Shown here: one piece after another, positions 22,654 to 34,830 of the stretch | Layout of the letters: every line of letters begins with the position of its first letter | Numbering within the stretch: the first letter of the stretch is position 1 | Source: Chrysogorgia sp. JL179-B06 | Lineage: Eukaryota; Cnidaria; Anthozoa; Scleralcyonacea; Chrysogorgiidae | NCBI GenBank assembly: GCA_035772405.1 | Contig: JAYKKM010000504.1 | Span: 3,606,001-3,670,000 of the forward strand | DNA length: 64,000 bases | Direction: 5' to 3' | Made by a program: the position numbers and the translations under genes | The notes under the pieces: model-generated | The model's database searches: none | What the model was told of the DNA's origin: nothing | Seen by the model: the letters and a program-made list of their open reading frames with translations, nothing else

Positions 22654-24260
22654 CCTAAATTAGACGAACTCTCAACCACATTTGAAGTTCTATCTACAGA
22701 AGTAGCAATTATTACGGAAAGCTGGCTGCATTCTGGAATTGACAACAGCCTACTTTCTATCCCGGGATACTCGTTGCACCGGAAAGACAGGTTTGAAAGT
22801 CGTGGCGGTGGTGTCTACGCCTATATATCTAATAATATACCATGTAAACGAAGACTAGACTTGGAGAGCCCCCCATTCGAGTTTGGCTTTGGCTACGCCC
22901 CCACCGTCTACCACGCCCTGTTTCTGTTTTATAATCTGCGGAGTATCTAGTCCTCCAGTTGAATCCATCAAGGAGCAAAAAGACCTAATACAATATATTG
23001 TTGATACTGTTGATACAGTCCGTTCTTCTTCACCAGATTGTGGTGTTGTAGTCCTTGATGATTTTAATAAGATTGACATCTCTGATTTAAAATATCACCT
23101 CAATCTTACACAAGTTGTTAAAGACTCCACTAGGGGCTCATCAATCCTTGATCTTATCATAACTAACTGTAGTCATATGTATAGCTCACCAGTATGTAGT
23201 GCTCCCCTGGGATCGTCGGACCACTGTGTAATATCCACCCACGCTGGGGTACCTCAGGGAACCAAACTTGGACCAATCCTCTTTTTGGCGATGATAAACG
23301 ATCTCGCCACAAAGTTCTCCATGACGCATCTTCCCACTGGAAATACATTGACGATATCACCATATCCGAGGTTCTTTCTGCAGGCAATGTCTCCGGCATG
23401 TAACGTGATTTGGATTTAATAACGTTCCCCAGCTCGTATTTTTATTTTTGTATTTCTTTGGATTCAAATTCATATTGTTATACCGGGCCCACCCCACCAA
23501 AAAATGGTGATCTGCCCGCTGAAATCCATACCTGACATCGCACCTCTTTGGCAATCTCAATGGGCTTCCTATAGAGAAGGTGATATCTTATAAAGTACTC
23601 GGGGTAATAATAAGCGACACGCTAAAGTGGAACGAAAACACTCAGGAGATTATATCAAAGGCTTCAAAGAGACTGTATATATTGAGGGTGTTAAAGCGAA
23701 CTGGAATTCCACCGCACGATCTCGTTCATATCTATTACGCGCTTATTAGGTCAGTTCTTGAGTACTGCTGTACCACATGGACAACCAGTATTCCATACTA
23801 TCTCAAGGACAAAATTGAAATGGTGCAGAAGCGCCCTATGAGGATTATTCATCCCCAGACCCACTATTTCGACGCCCTTACTCTTTCTCAATCCACCCGT
23901 CTGGATGGTAGGAGGGAAGAAATCTGCAAAAAAGTTCTCCACCAAATTAGACAATCAAATTCGCAATTAAACCATTTGTTACCTCGACCTATGCGTTTAC
24001 AATGTCACAATTACTGAACTATACACGCAATCGTTCAGCTCTAGCTTTGCCTAGATACCGTACTAACAGATATAAAGATAGTTTTTTCCTGCGATGGCAT
24101 ACAGAACTTTTAAATGACCTTTCTTACTTTGTATAAAAGATTTTTAATTAATTTTTAATTGTTAGACCAGTCCCTTGTTTTTACCATTTTTATAAAATAA
24201 CTTGTTGTGAACATAATGTATTTCACATTCGGGTGCCAGATTATTCATTCATTCATTTAT
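22654..24260 (+). mobile_element. LINE copy 4: longer 5' end, large internal deletion
   Basis: It extends further upstream into the endonuclease than copies 2, 3 and 5, adding VAIITESWLHSGIDNS. The endonuclease remnant continues through SSSPDCGVVVLDDFNK to APLGSSDHCVI. A deletion of roughly 1.1 kb relative to copy 5 then joins this directly to THAGVPQGTKLGP, making a fused 178-codon frame at 22,883-23,419. The internal inverted segment at about 23,450-23,495 and the C-terminal RT frame (23,580-24,017) follow. It is tailed by ATTC repeats. Not functional. Confidence 0.85.
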
Positions 24261-25200
24261 CTGGTGGTCTGCAAGCAGTCATGTTTCAAAACGCGAATTC
24301 TCTTCTAATATTAAAATAACATACGGAAATCATGCGGGATATGTCACCGTTGTTAAAAACATTGAGGTTACAGTGTCTCCTTGAATTAAGACGCTGTAAT
24401 ATATTTATTAGCTTTTTTTTCATAATTTGTTACAGCATAATTTTATGTTTATAAACCAATCTTCATTCACCATTTGCTGGTCCACATGCGTCGAACGCAC
24501 TTACATAATCTTGGATTACTCCTAGTATATATGCCAAAAGGGTGTCACGGGAGATAAAATTAATGAGATGCGAAAAGTTAAATCATTTGCTATTAAAGCA
24601 AACAGACTGAGGGGGAGGGAGAAATGATAGGTCCAATATTCAAGGGGATTATGCGATAGTAAAGCGGTACGAAACAAAATCTTGAAAAGGAATGAAGTGC
24701 ATGAGCTAATAATAAAAAGTTCCTCGCAAACTAAAATAACAAAAAAACCTGTAGCAAAAGTTGCCAAAGGCTTATCGGTGAAAATGGCTGACGTCTCAGG
24801 ATCATTTTGTAAAATGTGAAAATTCCGATTGATAATATTTTTAACATTAAAATAATATAAATGATATTTTTAACTTTAAAAATAAGGGGCTAGTTCCCGA
24901 AACGTTTTTAATACAATTCCTTTTGACGTTTTGGGGCTCTGCCCCTGTGTCAAGATATCTTGACAAAGGGACATATATGTGTGTATGCGTGTATGTATCA
25001 TTGCACGAAAAAATGGATTTACTCAAATTTACAATATGTGCAATTATGGAGCAAATTTATTGAAATATTATATTTATAGTAATAAATTCATTCATTCACA
25101 TGGAATTAAGAGCGAATGTTTTTATTTCATAAGCTGGACTTTAAAATCTACATTATAAGTTTTAGAACATATTCGTTCGCACCAATGTTTTGAATTATTT
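24261..25200. other. Intergenic spacer, unit 4
   Basis: Homologous to the unit 2 spacer, including the LINE-proximal part that unit 3 lacks, the TGTCAAGATATCTTGACA palindrome and the AATAAA complement. No gene seen. Confidence 0.6.
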
Positions 25201-26151
25201 CTAATTATTAGTCTGAAATATGGTCGAAAAAAGTCGACGAAAAGCAACTCTATACTCCCTTTGTCTAATTCCATAAATAAAAGGATTCACAATCGAGTTT
25301 AATGCTGCAAGTTCCACGTAGATAACGACGACGACAGGTGGGAGACATGAGGCGCACCATAGATTAATCATCATTATTAATATTGCACCTGCGAGTACAA
25401 GACAGAAGAATACTCCGATAACAATTGCAAACGTCTTAATGACTCGAAATTCTCGGGCTATCCGCAAACGGGAAATCGTTGAGTTCGACGAATCACATGA
25501 TGACACAGTGTTTGCAGCAATTTTATGTACGTGCTGTCGAGCGACTTTGAACATCTTGTAGTTTAAAACAACGATAACAATAGTCGGAATAAAGGCGTAA
25601 ATACACACACCAATCACCACCACGGGGACATCTGTAACACAAGACGCACGAAAATCGCCCGGTCGCGTGTAGATCACAAGAAAAGGAGCATAGATCATAG
25701 CAGAGCACCAGATCAGGAGCAATATATAATAGGTTCGTCGCCACGTTACTATTATTTTGTACTTAAATGGCCTGTTGATGGCGATAAACCGATCCACAGT
25801 AATACCAACGAGAGATAAGATGGAAAGAATTATGCATGTGGCTGCGATAGGGTTGACAATGCGACAAAAAAGGTTCTGGTCACTTTCAATTCCAATAAGC
25901 ATCCGCGCGATTTCTGCAATATAAGTTGGGTACAAAAAACAGCAAGCTAAAAGATCAGTGATGGCAAGGTTAACTACAAAATAACTTGTTGGCGTCTTTG
26001 GGTGATTGAGAAAGACATTGTAAATGATGACGCTAACGTTGCCTAATACTCCAACAATAAAAACAAGACATTTGAAGACCATTAATGAAATAAGCATGTT
26101 GCGCGAGAGAACCTGATCAGAGGTTGTGGAGTTCACGTCTTTCATTTTCAC
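25201..26151 (-). CDS. Class A orphan GPCR, copy 4, subtype A
   Basis: An intact 316-codon single-exon receptor. In predicted protein it differs from copy 2 only by S for G at residue 40 in TM1, next to the conserved N38, so the two are very recent duplicates. It has the A-type markers (YIAEIARM, FIAINRPFKYK, PTIVIVV). D66, C96, DRF, C171 and NPFIY are all retained, with the same TM6 lacking CWxP. Its own promoter block lies about 200 bp upstream. The unit's 3' flank is intact, and its 5' flank leads into the large nested insertions. Confidence 0.88.
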   Translation of the reverse strand: MKMKDVNSTTSDQVLSRNMLISLMVFKCLVFIVGVLGNVSVIIYNVFLNHPKTPTSYFVVNLAITDLLACCFLYPTYIAEIARMLIGIESDQNLFCRIVNPIAATCIILSILSLVGITVDRFIAINRPFKYKIIVTWRRTYYILLLIWCSAMIYAPFLVIYTRPGDFRASCVTDVPVVVIGVCIYAFIPTIVIVVLNYKMFKVARQHVHKIAANTVSSCDSSNSTISRLRIAREFRVIKTFAIVIGVFFCLVLAGAILIMMINLWCASCLPPVVVVIYVELAALNSIVNPFIYGIRQREYRVAFRRLFSTIFQTNN

Positions 26152-26346
26152 AACTTCTGGCTACCAAAACGATTTTTACTTGCTTCAAACAAGACGATAG
26201 CTAGCGACTGTTCAACTCCTTAGTCAGCGGAGAACATATACTACTTTAGTATATAGTGGTGCTCACTTCGACTGCTTGGACGAACTGTTTTAACATAGGC
26301 GCGCGGTACATTCATGTAATAATTATAATGAAAATGCTGCAATCTT

Positions 26347-26391
26347 ATTGGCTACGCTACTCGAGTAGCGACGAGTGACGTCCATATATGG
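26347..26391 (-). promoter_or_regulatory. Conserved GPCR promoter block, unit 4 (A type)
   Basis: ATTGG at 26,347-26,351, GCTACTCGAGTAGC, TGACGT and CCATATATGG at 26,382-26,391, nearly identical to unit 2. Confidence 0.5.
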
Positions 26392-26944
26392 AAGAGTTTT
26401 GTGTCTCTTTTATCAAAATAATTTTAAAGAAACAATGAACATAAGTTAGTTTTTAACTAAAACAATTAATAATTAAACTAAACTAAACAAAAAATTAACA
26501 ATTCGCTCTCAATTTCTTTCAGGTTATAGTTACCTCGGGCTTCGCCTTCGTTAATTATCACCTTATAGAAATTTAGAGCTCATAATCCAATAGAACGACT
26601 ACCTGTATATACAGTATAGTTCCTATTATCATACAATAAATTTGTTATTTCCAAAACAGAAGGTCTATATGCTGGGAAGGCGTTGTTCAAAGGGATGAGG
26701 GCACATGAGGACAGCGTTTTTTTTTTTACAGAAGAAGACTTACTTAAACTAAAATTAAAGTTTTTAATAAACTAAAACTATAGAATGTCTACGAGAAAAA
26801 GTAATAGACGCCCTAGTGCTAATCCATCGGTGCCATATGTTTCCATCTATATACGATGTAAACAGTTTATACTTGCAAATCATCATCACGTACGTGATGT
26901 GCCTTGAGAGACCTTCAAGCTCTGTTAACTTGTCAAATACTCAT

Positions 26945-27036
26945 GAAAACTCAGAGCTCCAGGCAGGACTCGAACCCGCAACCTTCTGAATGCTATAGCA
27001 ATACGATCTAACCATTGAGCCACTAGAAAGAGTTTT
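26945..27036 (-). repeat. tRNA-like hairpin, unit 4
   Basis: Box A-like and box B motifs are intact and the anticodon arm is as in unit 1. The outer stem is weakened (CTAGAAAGAG instead of CTAGAACTCAGAG). Confidence 0.55.
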
Positions 27037-27042
27037 TTTCTG

Positions 27043-28886
27043 ACTATTGATAATTTGATAACTTAACACAGCTTTCACTGACTTCAAGATGCGACTAGAT
27101 AACTTAAATAGTTCAAGGTATAGTCGAGTGCAGATATTGTCTAAATGTTCACAGTGAAATGTGAACTATTCGGCTTATACGTTTGTGACAAATACGAATT
27201 AGTTAACGTTAATTTTTCGCCACGCTATTCATGCAATTAAGATAATTTGATAAACCGTATTTCCCATCTTAAATAATAAAGTAAAACATGTTATATTTTT
27301 GTCCAGCCTCCTCCGCAGGCAACTCTCGTGTGTTTTCCTAGTTAACGTCGTGCTCTTATTTCTTTCTTTGGCTCGTCCAAAATATTATAAACTGAAAACG
27401 ACGCAGCGATAGGAAGACACAGAGTTGCTTGCGGAGGAGGAACTTTTGTCAACAATAACGTCACTAACAGAGAAGCGGCTATGTCGGTTTTTGAGGATGG
27501 TTTTCAATTTCCAGTTTAACTACCACTTGTGCTCCAGTGCATTCCAGCTTTGACTTGGAACATTTAATAAACCCCTCCCCCAATAAAGCCCCCTTGCTTA
27601 TCGAAAATTAATAAGATAATAATAGACTGAAAATAAGGTAATAGCTGACAAGAACAACAACCTGACAACCATGACAACTATAATTTTCTTTTGGTTTAGG
27701 TTTACACCATGAACGCCTTCTATTAACTTTGGGGTTTAATATATCCATGCAGGGAACTAATCCCAAAAGTACCGACCTTATATTGGTTGAAATAAAAATG
27801 GATTTACCAGACCCCTAGCGCAACGTAATCTCATTCAAAAAGCTGAGCCAAACAGTACAGGACGCGCTTGGTTTAGAAGCCAAAAAATGGCAAACAGTTC
27901 AACTCCACTACCTCTAATGAGTTGCTACCGCGTCTTTCAAGAATAGACTAATAATATCTTACCACCACCCCCCTAGTGACGCATCCGGAAGGAAATTTCC
28001 TTCCAAAGTGGAAACACTGATGTTTACCTGAGCGTACGTGCGAAGCCCGTGTCTGAATAACTCATGAGTAGCAACCTTATTTCCAGTTATTATCTCATTA
28101 ATTTTCGATAAGCAATGGGGCTTTATTGCATGCAGGGGGAGGGGTTTATTCCAAGTCAAGGATGGAATACACTGGAGCACAAGTGTAAAACCGAAACTGA
28201 AAACCGATTCTCTATTAGTGACGCTATTGTTGACAAAAATATAACATGTTTTTACTTCATGAAGTAATTACTGGGTGAGGACAGAGTCTGCTTTCGCAGA
28301 CTAAGTAATTACCGGTGTACTTTAACATAGGAAATACGGTATATCAAATGATCTTATTCATGCATGAATATAGCATGGCGAAAAAGTGTTCAGTCTTGGG
28401 CTTCGCACTCACGCTTAGGTAAACATAGGTAAACATAGTCGACAAGGGCAACCTGACAACCATGACAACTATATGTTTACACATAAACGCCTTCTATTCA
28501 TTTTGGGGTTTAATATATCCATGCTGGGAATTAATCCCAAGAGTACCGACCTTATTGGGAAAGAAATAGATTTACTAGACGCCCAGCGCAACGTAATCTC
28601 ATTCAATAAAAGCTGAGCCAAACAGCATATGGTTGCCATTGTCGGACGCTTGGTTTAGAAGCCAAAAAATGGCAAACTTCAACTCCACAACCTCTTATGA
28701 GTTGCTACCGCGATACCGCTGTCTGTGCAGTGGTGAATCGCCAGCACGTCTTCGATCGTCAGACGAACGTATTACATGCTACGAAAAATCATATTTCTGA
28801 AACTTCCCAATCGTTCAATTTTCCCAACTGAGGTCATACTCGTAAAACTCCGGTAGAGAAATGTTTTCATACTCGCTAAAACTTGA
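27043..28886. mobile_element. Foldback element, unit 4, left half
   Basis: The left arm and centre are homologous to unit 1 up to CTCGCTAAAACT at 28,886, where a deletion removed the sequence equivalent to 5,827-6,027 of unit 1, including the left arm of the palindromic MITE. A private insert with CTGCTTTCGCAG occurs near 28,275-28,305. The element resumes at 49,252. Confidence 0.6.
27304..27443. mobile_element. Small MITE inside the foldback left arm, unit 4
   Basis: Same element and TTTTGTC flanks as the other units. Confidence 0.65.
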
Positions 28887-28939
28887 ATGTGCGAGAATGC
28901 GTCCTGGGACGAGAGTACACACATGAATGGCGATTTCTC
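28887..28939. mobile_element. Palindromic MITE fragment left of the KDZ element
   Basis: It matches the loop of the MITE at 6,028-6,080 (TGAATGTGCGAGAATGCG, then ATGAATGGCGATTTCT). It ends with CGATTTCTC at 28,931-28,939, the left copy of the direct repeat flanking the KDZ element. Confidence 0.7.
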
Positions 28940-29051
28940 CATATGTATTTACCGTACGTATACCATATAAGGAATGTAGGCGTGAACAATGAAAGAGCAA
29001 ATACATGACTCTCAAGAGCATATACACGACTGAGAAGAGCAAATACGCGAC
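28940..29051. repeat. Left terminal region of the KDZ element with subterminal repeats
   Basis: It contains the inverted-repeat core GTACGTATACCATATAAGG (from 28,954), which pairs imperfectly with the right end. Three 16-bp direct repeats of AGAGCAAATACATGAC type follow, starting at 28,994, 29,015 and 29,036, spaced exactly 21 bp (two helical turns). They are candidate transposase-binding sites. Confidence 0.6.
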
Positions 29052-29513
29052 GTTTAGGTAGGTTCTAGTCTTTCTACCGTGAACAGTACTCGACATCATT
29101 CAATATGGCGGGCATAAAAAAGCCCCCGTTTACACGTATATTAACAAGGTTTCATTGGTTTTAAACGTGAATGGTAGATCTACTTTACCACAGAGATTAC
29201 AAACACGCGATGGTTGGCCCAAAATTCTCCTCTCCGAAGCTGCCATTTCCCATCTTGTTCTTGTTTTCGTATTTAAATCAGTGTTTGAATATTCATAACT
29301 GTTCCTGAAGCTATGGAAACGGAACGCTTATCAATAGCGGCTGTTCTGGATGGTTTCAAGTATTGGTGGTTTACTGGTTTACATGCAGAGCTGCTGCCGG
29401 GAAGTCGGTTTGTCAGAAACACAGGTCGAGGTACTGAGTAACTGACTAATATTATCAGTATACATATTGACCAACTGATTGACTTACTTTCTACCAAATC
29501 GTGTGTGTGCATA
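29052..29513. other. Non-coding left interior of the KDZ element
   Basis: No gene seen. The sequence is AT-rich and without obvious repeats, and ends in TG-rich sequence before the TA microsatellite. Confidence 0.5.
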
Positions 29514-29533
29514 ATATATATATATAGTGTGTG

Positions 29534-29623
<90 letters not shown>
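29514..29623. repeat. TA dinucleotide microsatellite
   Basis: An interrupted (TA)n tract of about 110 bp. Apparent reading frames of alternating Tyr and Ile on both strands are products of the repeat. Confidence 0.9.
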
Positions 29624-29627
<4 letters not shown>

Positions 29628-29710
29628 TTAAAAATGTATATCTTCACGACACTCGAATTTATTAGTATTATTAATATATATAAGTTATATATATTATATA
29701 TATAATATAT

Positions 29711-29991
29711 GGCATGTTGTAAAACATGGACTGATATAACATGGACTGGACTGATAAAACCTGGACTGATAAAACATGGACTGATAAAACATGGACTGAT
29801 AAAACATGGACTGGTAAAGATGTCTATACATTAACAAATAATCGCTAACCCCAAAACAACAAAGATCCTAACCCTGCATGTTGTACCAGTTCATGTTTTA
29901 TCAGTGTCCATGTTTTATCAGTCCATGTTTTATCAGTCCATGTTTTATCAGTCGAGTCCAGGTTTTATCAGTCCATGTTTTACAACATGCC
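29711..29991. repeat. Foldback built from 15-bp repeats
   Basis: The left arm is a tandem array of ACATGGACTGATAAA variants and the right arm is the same array inverted. The outer ends GGCATGTTGTAAAACATGG and its complement pair exactly. A roughly 80-bp unique loop lies between. Confidence 0.75.
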
Positions 29992-30194
29992 TATATATAT
30001 AGGATTTTTAGAAAGAATTTGTATTGAATAATAATTAAAAGTATTATATAGTTCTTGTATTACTCAATTGAAGACTTTCATTTTAATAAGAAATAAAGAA
30101 ACACTTGTGTTTTGAACTTTAATGGCTTTAATTGTGTTTGTTTGTGTCTCATTGTGTCTATATAATAAAACGAAAATTCACATTGGCTCTCTCT

Positions 30195-30453
30195 GTTCAC
30201 AACGACACAAGCTAAACCAAATGAGTTGTCATCTTGACAGATGATTAACTAACGGTTGTTTGCTTATACATGTAACGACATAAGCCAAACCAAATGAGTT
30301 GTCATCTTGACAGATGATTAACTAACGGTTGTTTGCTTATACATGATTAACTAACAGTTGTTTGCTTATACATGTAATGTATAAGCAAACAACCGTTATT
30401 TAATAATCTGTCAAGATGACAACTCATTTGGTTTAGCTTGTGTCGTCGTGAAC
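30195..30453. mobile_element. Foldback MITE with internal duplication
   Basis: Ends GTTCACAACGACACAAGC and its complement, with about 80-bp arms. The left arm is duplicated in tandem (ATGAGTTGTCATCTTGACAG occurs twice in that orientation). No clear target duplication. Confidence 0.6.
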
Positions 30454-31263
30454 AGTGTATCTAAGTATCTTGTCCTGTAGTGCTTAAATATTGGGCTTTT
30501 TTTTCAACAAAGTTTCTTTCATAACATTTCATAGCATTACTAATTACGTGTGTGTCAATGTTTGAAGTGTGGGTAGTGTTTGCGAGAGAGAATTGATTTA
30601 TGTTCGCAATCATGTAAATATAATTATTTAATTTTACTGATTGAAACCCATTGTACACTGTACAGTACATAATTTCGGCAGTAAAATAACTGGTCACGTT
30701 TCACTAATTTACAAGATTACATGTTCCATAGTATATAATATTTATGCAGAACAAGGTATTGTATTATGATGCCATGCACTATTTTATTAAATACCCAGTT
30801 AGAGTTTATAGTGATACCATTTAGTGATACAGATAGATTTAGTGTATTCAGATTAATAATGACATACAACTGCAAGGAAAATGTAGAACGCAGAACTATG
30901 TTCTATGTACACTGCATTTCTCCATGCAATTTGCACGTGCAGTGTGTTACATACTGAATAAGTAATATATACATAGAAAGTAGAGTGATGCATAAGCAGT
31001 GTTTTGGATATACAATAGTGGAAAGTGAACGGCTGAGGTTTTAATAATGAAATACAGTACTGACGTTTCAAGCAGAGCCCTTCATATAATATACATCAGG
31101 TGACAATGATGTGCAGTATATTTAGTTTAATCTTCTATTTTATTTTTAATTTCTATTAATGTAAATGTGTGGCTTTTAATTTAAGCCTTTGGCTACTAAA
31201 TTGGCCCTTTAGTATTTTACCCCAGTCAGTCAAAGGCCTAATCTGAATAGAGATTATATAATA
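30454..31263. other. Non-coding interior of the KDZ element
   Basis: No gene or strong repeat recognised; only short accidental reading frames. Confidence 0.5.
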
Positions 31264-31460
31264 TAATACTAGAAGGGGTATTGGCAGTAACCACAATGGA
31301 AGCCTATGGTATTTCAGTTAATTGTTGGCAAATTTGCTAGACCCAATACTTTGCCAACCAATGTGCCTAATGTTTGCCTCCAGAAAAATCCAAGATGGCA
31401 GCATTCAATTGGTTACCTGCAGTTGACTGAAATTAAGATAGGATGCCCCCTCTAGTATTA
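31264..31460. mobile_element. MITE with TAATACTAGAAGGGG ends
   Basis: About 197 bp with inverted ends TAATACTAGAAGGGG and CCCCCTCTAGTATTA inside TA-rich flanks, compatible with a TA target site (Tc1/mariner-like). This is inferred from the ends only. Confidence 0.5.
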
Positions 31461-32145
31461 TATATACTGTATATGATCTATCGGCCTTGACAATTCTTGA
31501 TATCGTGCTCAACCTCTTCCAATAATTGTTAAAGAGTACAGGTGTAGCTTTATGAACAAATTACAAAACATGTTTTTTTAAATTTGTTCCACGCTCTCAC
31601 AATCTTGATTGTTAACCCTTTCACTACTAAACTGGCCAAAACATTGATTTGTTCATGTATAATAGTGACATCGTAGATTTTGTGAAGTAGATTTGTTATT
31701 GGCTCGGATATGACTTCTTAGTTTAGCGTGGTTGTTTTTAATCCACCCCCCCCCCCCCTCTAGCGACGGCCCTGTATACACCTGCACATATTATCCCTAA
31801 TTGAAAGCAATTGATGAGCAATTCAGCCAATCAAATCTATTAAATTGGTCACATGTACGCATGTTTAGTACGAGTTAATTAGTGGCTACGATTGTGATAT
31901 TCAACTGATTAGCATGCAAATGAATGCATAGTCATTAGTGGAATAACTAGTTATTGCGCTGTTTCAACTGCTTATTGCATACTTTCTCAATAAAAAAACT
32001 CAATTTCATTGCGGGTGAGTCATGAGATAAGATATCTTCTGTTGGAACAATTATGAATTGTGAGTGTGTCATGAGTTAATAACCGATAATTACGGGGTGC
32101 GACACCCCCCCATTCTTCATCGAGTCGGCAAATTTGAGTCTATAC

Positions 32146-32191
<46 letters not shown>

Positions 32192-32326
32192 AATTGCAAA
32201 CATTATTGTGCAATTTGTTGAATCTCCTAAATCACTCGGCAAAATTACACCTTGCACCCCCATGTTTGTAACATAGATTTGACAAAACAACGTTTCTCCA
32301 TCAAGGCGATGGGCACGAGGGAAAAG
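31461..32326. other. Non-coding interior of the KDZ element
   Basis: It holds a poly-C tract at about 31,745-31,759 followed by TCTAGCGACGGCCCTG, and a (TA)n microsatellite at 32,146-32,192. No gene seen. Confidence 0.6.
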
Positions 32327-32787
32327 TTAAAGGACATCGGCAACGAAAATTAAGTTTGTCTAATTTGAAAGAACTCGTAAAATGATATAGTAACACCTTT
32401 TACAACTTTTCCGGATTTTACTTCGTTTTTGAAATATTTTCATTTGTTTGATATGTAAATTAATGGTCTCTGACGTCATTGGCAGGGTAGAGAATTTCCA
32501 TCTTCAAGTTTGTTCCACAAATTTACTTGAAAATGTGCGTATAATAACTCCTCGTGATAATGAATGTTGTAAACTTAGCAATCACTGAGATATAAGACAA
32601 TTTTTTAATGAGTGAAAAGTCTCTACCCTGCCAATGACGTCAGAGACCATCTCATTTACATATCAAACAAACTGAAATATTTCAAAAACGAAGTAAAACA
32701 CGGAAAAGTTGTAAAAGGTGTTACTTTATCATTTTACGAGTTCTTTCATATTAGGCAAACTTAATTTTCGTTGCCGATGTCCTTTAA
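32327..32787. mobile_element. Long-arm MITE with TTAA ends
   Basis: About 461 bp. The arms of about 170 bp begin TTAAAGGACATCGGCAACG and end in the complement, both at TTAA. The arms include TCTGACGTCATTGGCAGGG. A TTAA target suggests a piggyBac-like origin, but TTAA could also be part of the inverted repeat. Confidence 0.65.
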
Positions 32788-32848
32788 ACAAGATTAAATT
32801 TTTTTTTTATAATGGAAATGGCTGGTTATTTAATTTTTATGACAATTA

Positions 32849-34830
32849 GGCTAACATGTGTATGTAATTCACAAATTTATTTTTAATATTTTCTTCTGAA
32901 ATTTTGTGCATGTTATTCAATTTATACCAAAATCTTAGGACATTTCAAAGATTTCTTCACGATTTATAATAAAAACGGGGTATATTTGCCGTAGTATTTT
33001 GTGCATGTTATTCAATCCCGAAGTTAGTATTTATACCAAAATTCGTAGGACATTTCAACGATTTCTTCACTTTTATAAAAACGGGGTATATTTGCCGTAG
33101 CTAGGGTTAGAGCCTGTATGAAAATCTAACATGTCATTCACAAACTTATATTTAATATTTTCTTCTGAAATTTTGTGCATGTTATTCAATCCCGAAGTTA
33201 GTATTTATACCAAAATCTTAGGACATTTCAACGATTTCTTCACTTTTATAAAAACGGGGTATATAGAGCCTGTATGAAAATCTAACATGTCAATTCACAA
33301 ACTTATATTTAATATTTTCTTCTGAAATTTTGTGCATGTTATTCAATCCCGAAGTTAGTATTTATACCAAAATCTTAGGACATTTCAACGATTTCTTCAC
33401 TTTTATAAAAACGGGGTATATTTGCCGTAGCTAGGGTTAGAGCCTGTATGAAAATCTAACATGTCATTCACAAACTTATATTTAATATTTTCTTCTGAAA
33501 TTTTGTGCATGTTATTCAATCCCGAAGTTAGTATTTATACCAAAATCTTAGGACATTTCAACGATTTATTCACGTTTTATAAAAACGGGGTATATTTGCC
33601 GTAGCTAGGTTTAGAGCCTGTATGAAAATCTAACATGTCATTCACAAACTTATATTTAATATTTTCTTCTGAAATTTTGTGCATGTTATTCAATCCCGAA
33701 GTTAGTATTTATACCAAAACCTTAGGACATTTCAACGATTTCTTCACTTTTATAAAAACGGGGTATATTTGCCGTAGCTAGGGTTAGAGCCTGTATGAAA
33801 ATCTAACATGTCATTCACAAACTTATATTTAATATTTTCTTCTGAAATTTTGTGCATGTTATTCAATCCCGAAGTTAGTATTTATACCAAAACCTTAGGA
33901 CATTTCAACGATTTCTTCACTTTTATAAAAACGGGGTATATTTGCCGTAGCTAGGGTTAGAGCCTGTATGAAAATCTAACATGTCATTCACAAACTTATA
34001 TTTAATATTTTCTTCTGAAATTTTGTGCATGTTATTCAATCCCGAAGTTAGTATTTATACCAAAATCTTAGGACATTTCAACGATTTCTTCACGTTTTAT
34101 AAAAACGGGGTATATTTGCCGTAGCTAGGGTTATGAGCCTGTATGAAAATCTAACATGTCATTCACAAACTTATATTTAATATTTTCTTCTGAAATTTTG
34201 TGCATGTTATTCAATCCCGAAGTTAGTATTTATACCAAAATCTTAGGACATTTCAACGATTTCTTCACTTTTATAAAAACGGGGTATATTTGCCGTAGCT
34301 AGGGTTAGAGCCTGTATGAAAATCTAACATGTCATTCACAAACTTATATTTAATATTTTCTTCTGAAATTTTGTGCATGTTATTCAATCCCGAAGTTAGT
34401 ATTTATACCAAAATCTTAGGACATTTCAACGATTTCTTCACTTTTATAAAAACGGGGTATATTTGCCGTAGCTAGGGTTAGAGCCTGTATGAAAATCTAA
34501 CATGTCATTCACAAACTTATATTTAATATTTTCTTCTGAAATTTTGTGCATGTTATTCAATCCCGAAGTTAGTATTTATACCAAAATCTTAGGACATTTC
34601 AACGATTTCTTCACTTTTATAAAAACGGGGTATATTTGCCGTAGCTAGGGTTAGAGCCTGTATGAAAATCTAACATGTCTTCACAAACTTATATTTAATA
34701 TTTTCTTCTGAAATTTTGTGCATGTTATTCAATCTCGAAGTTAGTATTTATACCAAAATTTTAGAACATTTCAACGATTTTTTCGCGTTTTATAAAAACG
34801 GGGTATATTTGCCGTAGCTAGGGTTAGATC
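32849..34830. repeat. 173-bp satellite array, about 11 copies
   Basis: The phrase AGCCTGTATGAAAATCTAAC recurs at 33,111, 33,267, 33,441, 33,615, 33,788, 33,961, 34,136, 34,309, 34,482 and 34,655, giving a 173-175-bp period with one 17-bp deleted copy. The first and last copies are diverged and internal copies are nearly identical. It lies wholly inside the KDZ element. Confidence 0.92.

Noticed and set aside
29273..29705. Tyr/Ile repeat frames at the TA microsatellite
   Set aside because: They are produced by the dinucleotide repeat on both strands.
32327..32787. Firm assignment of the TTAA-ended MITE to piggyBac
   Set aside because: TTAA is itself part of the palindromic end, so the target duplication cannot be separated from the inverted repeat without other copies.
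33100..34810. CTAGGGTTAG in the satellite considered as telomeric repeat
   Set aside because: It occurs once per 173-bp unit and not as tandem TTAGGG.
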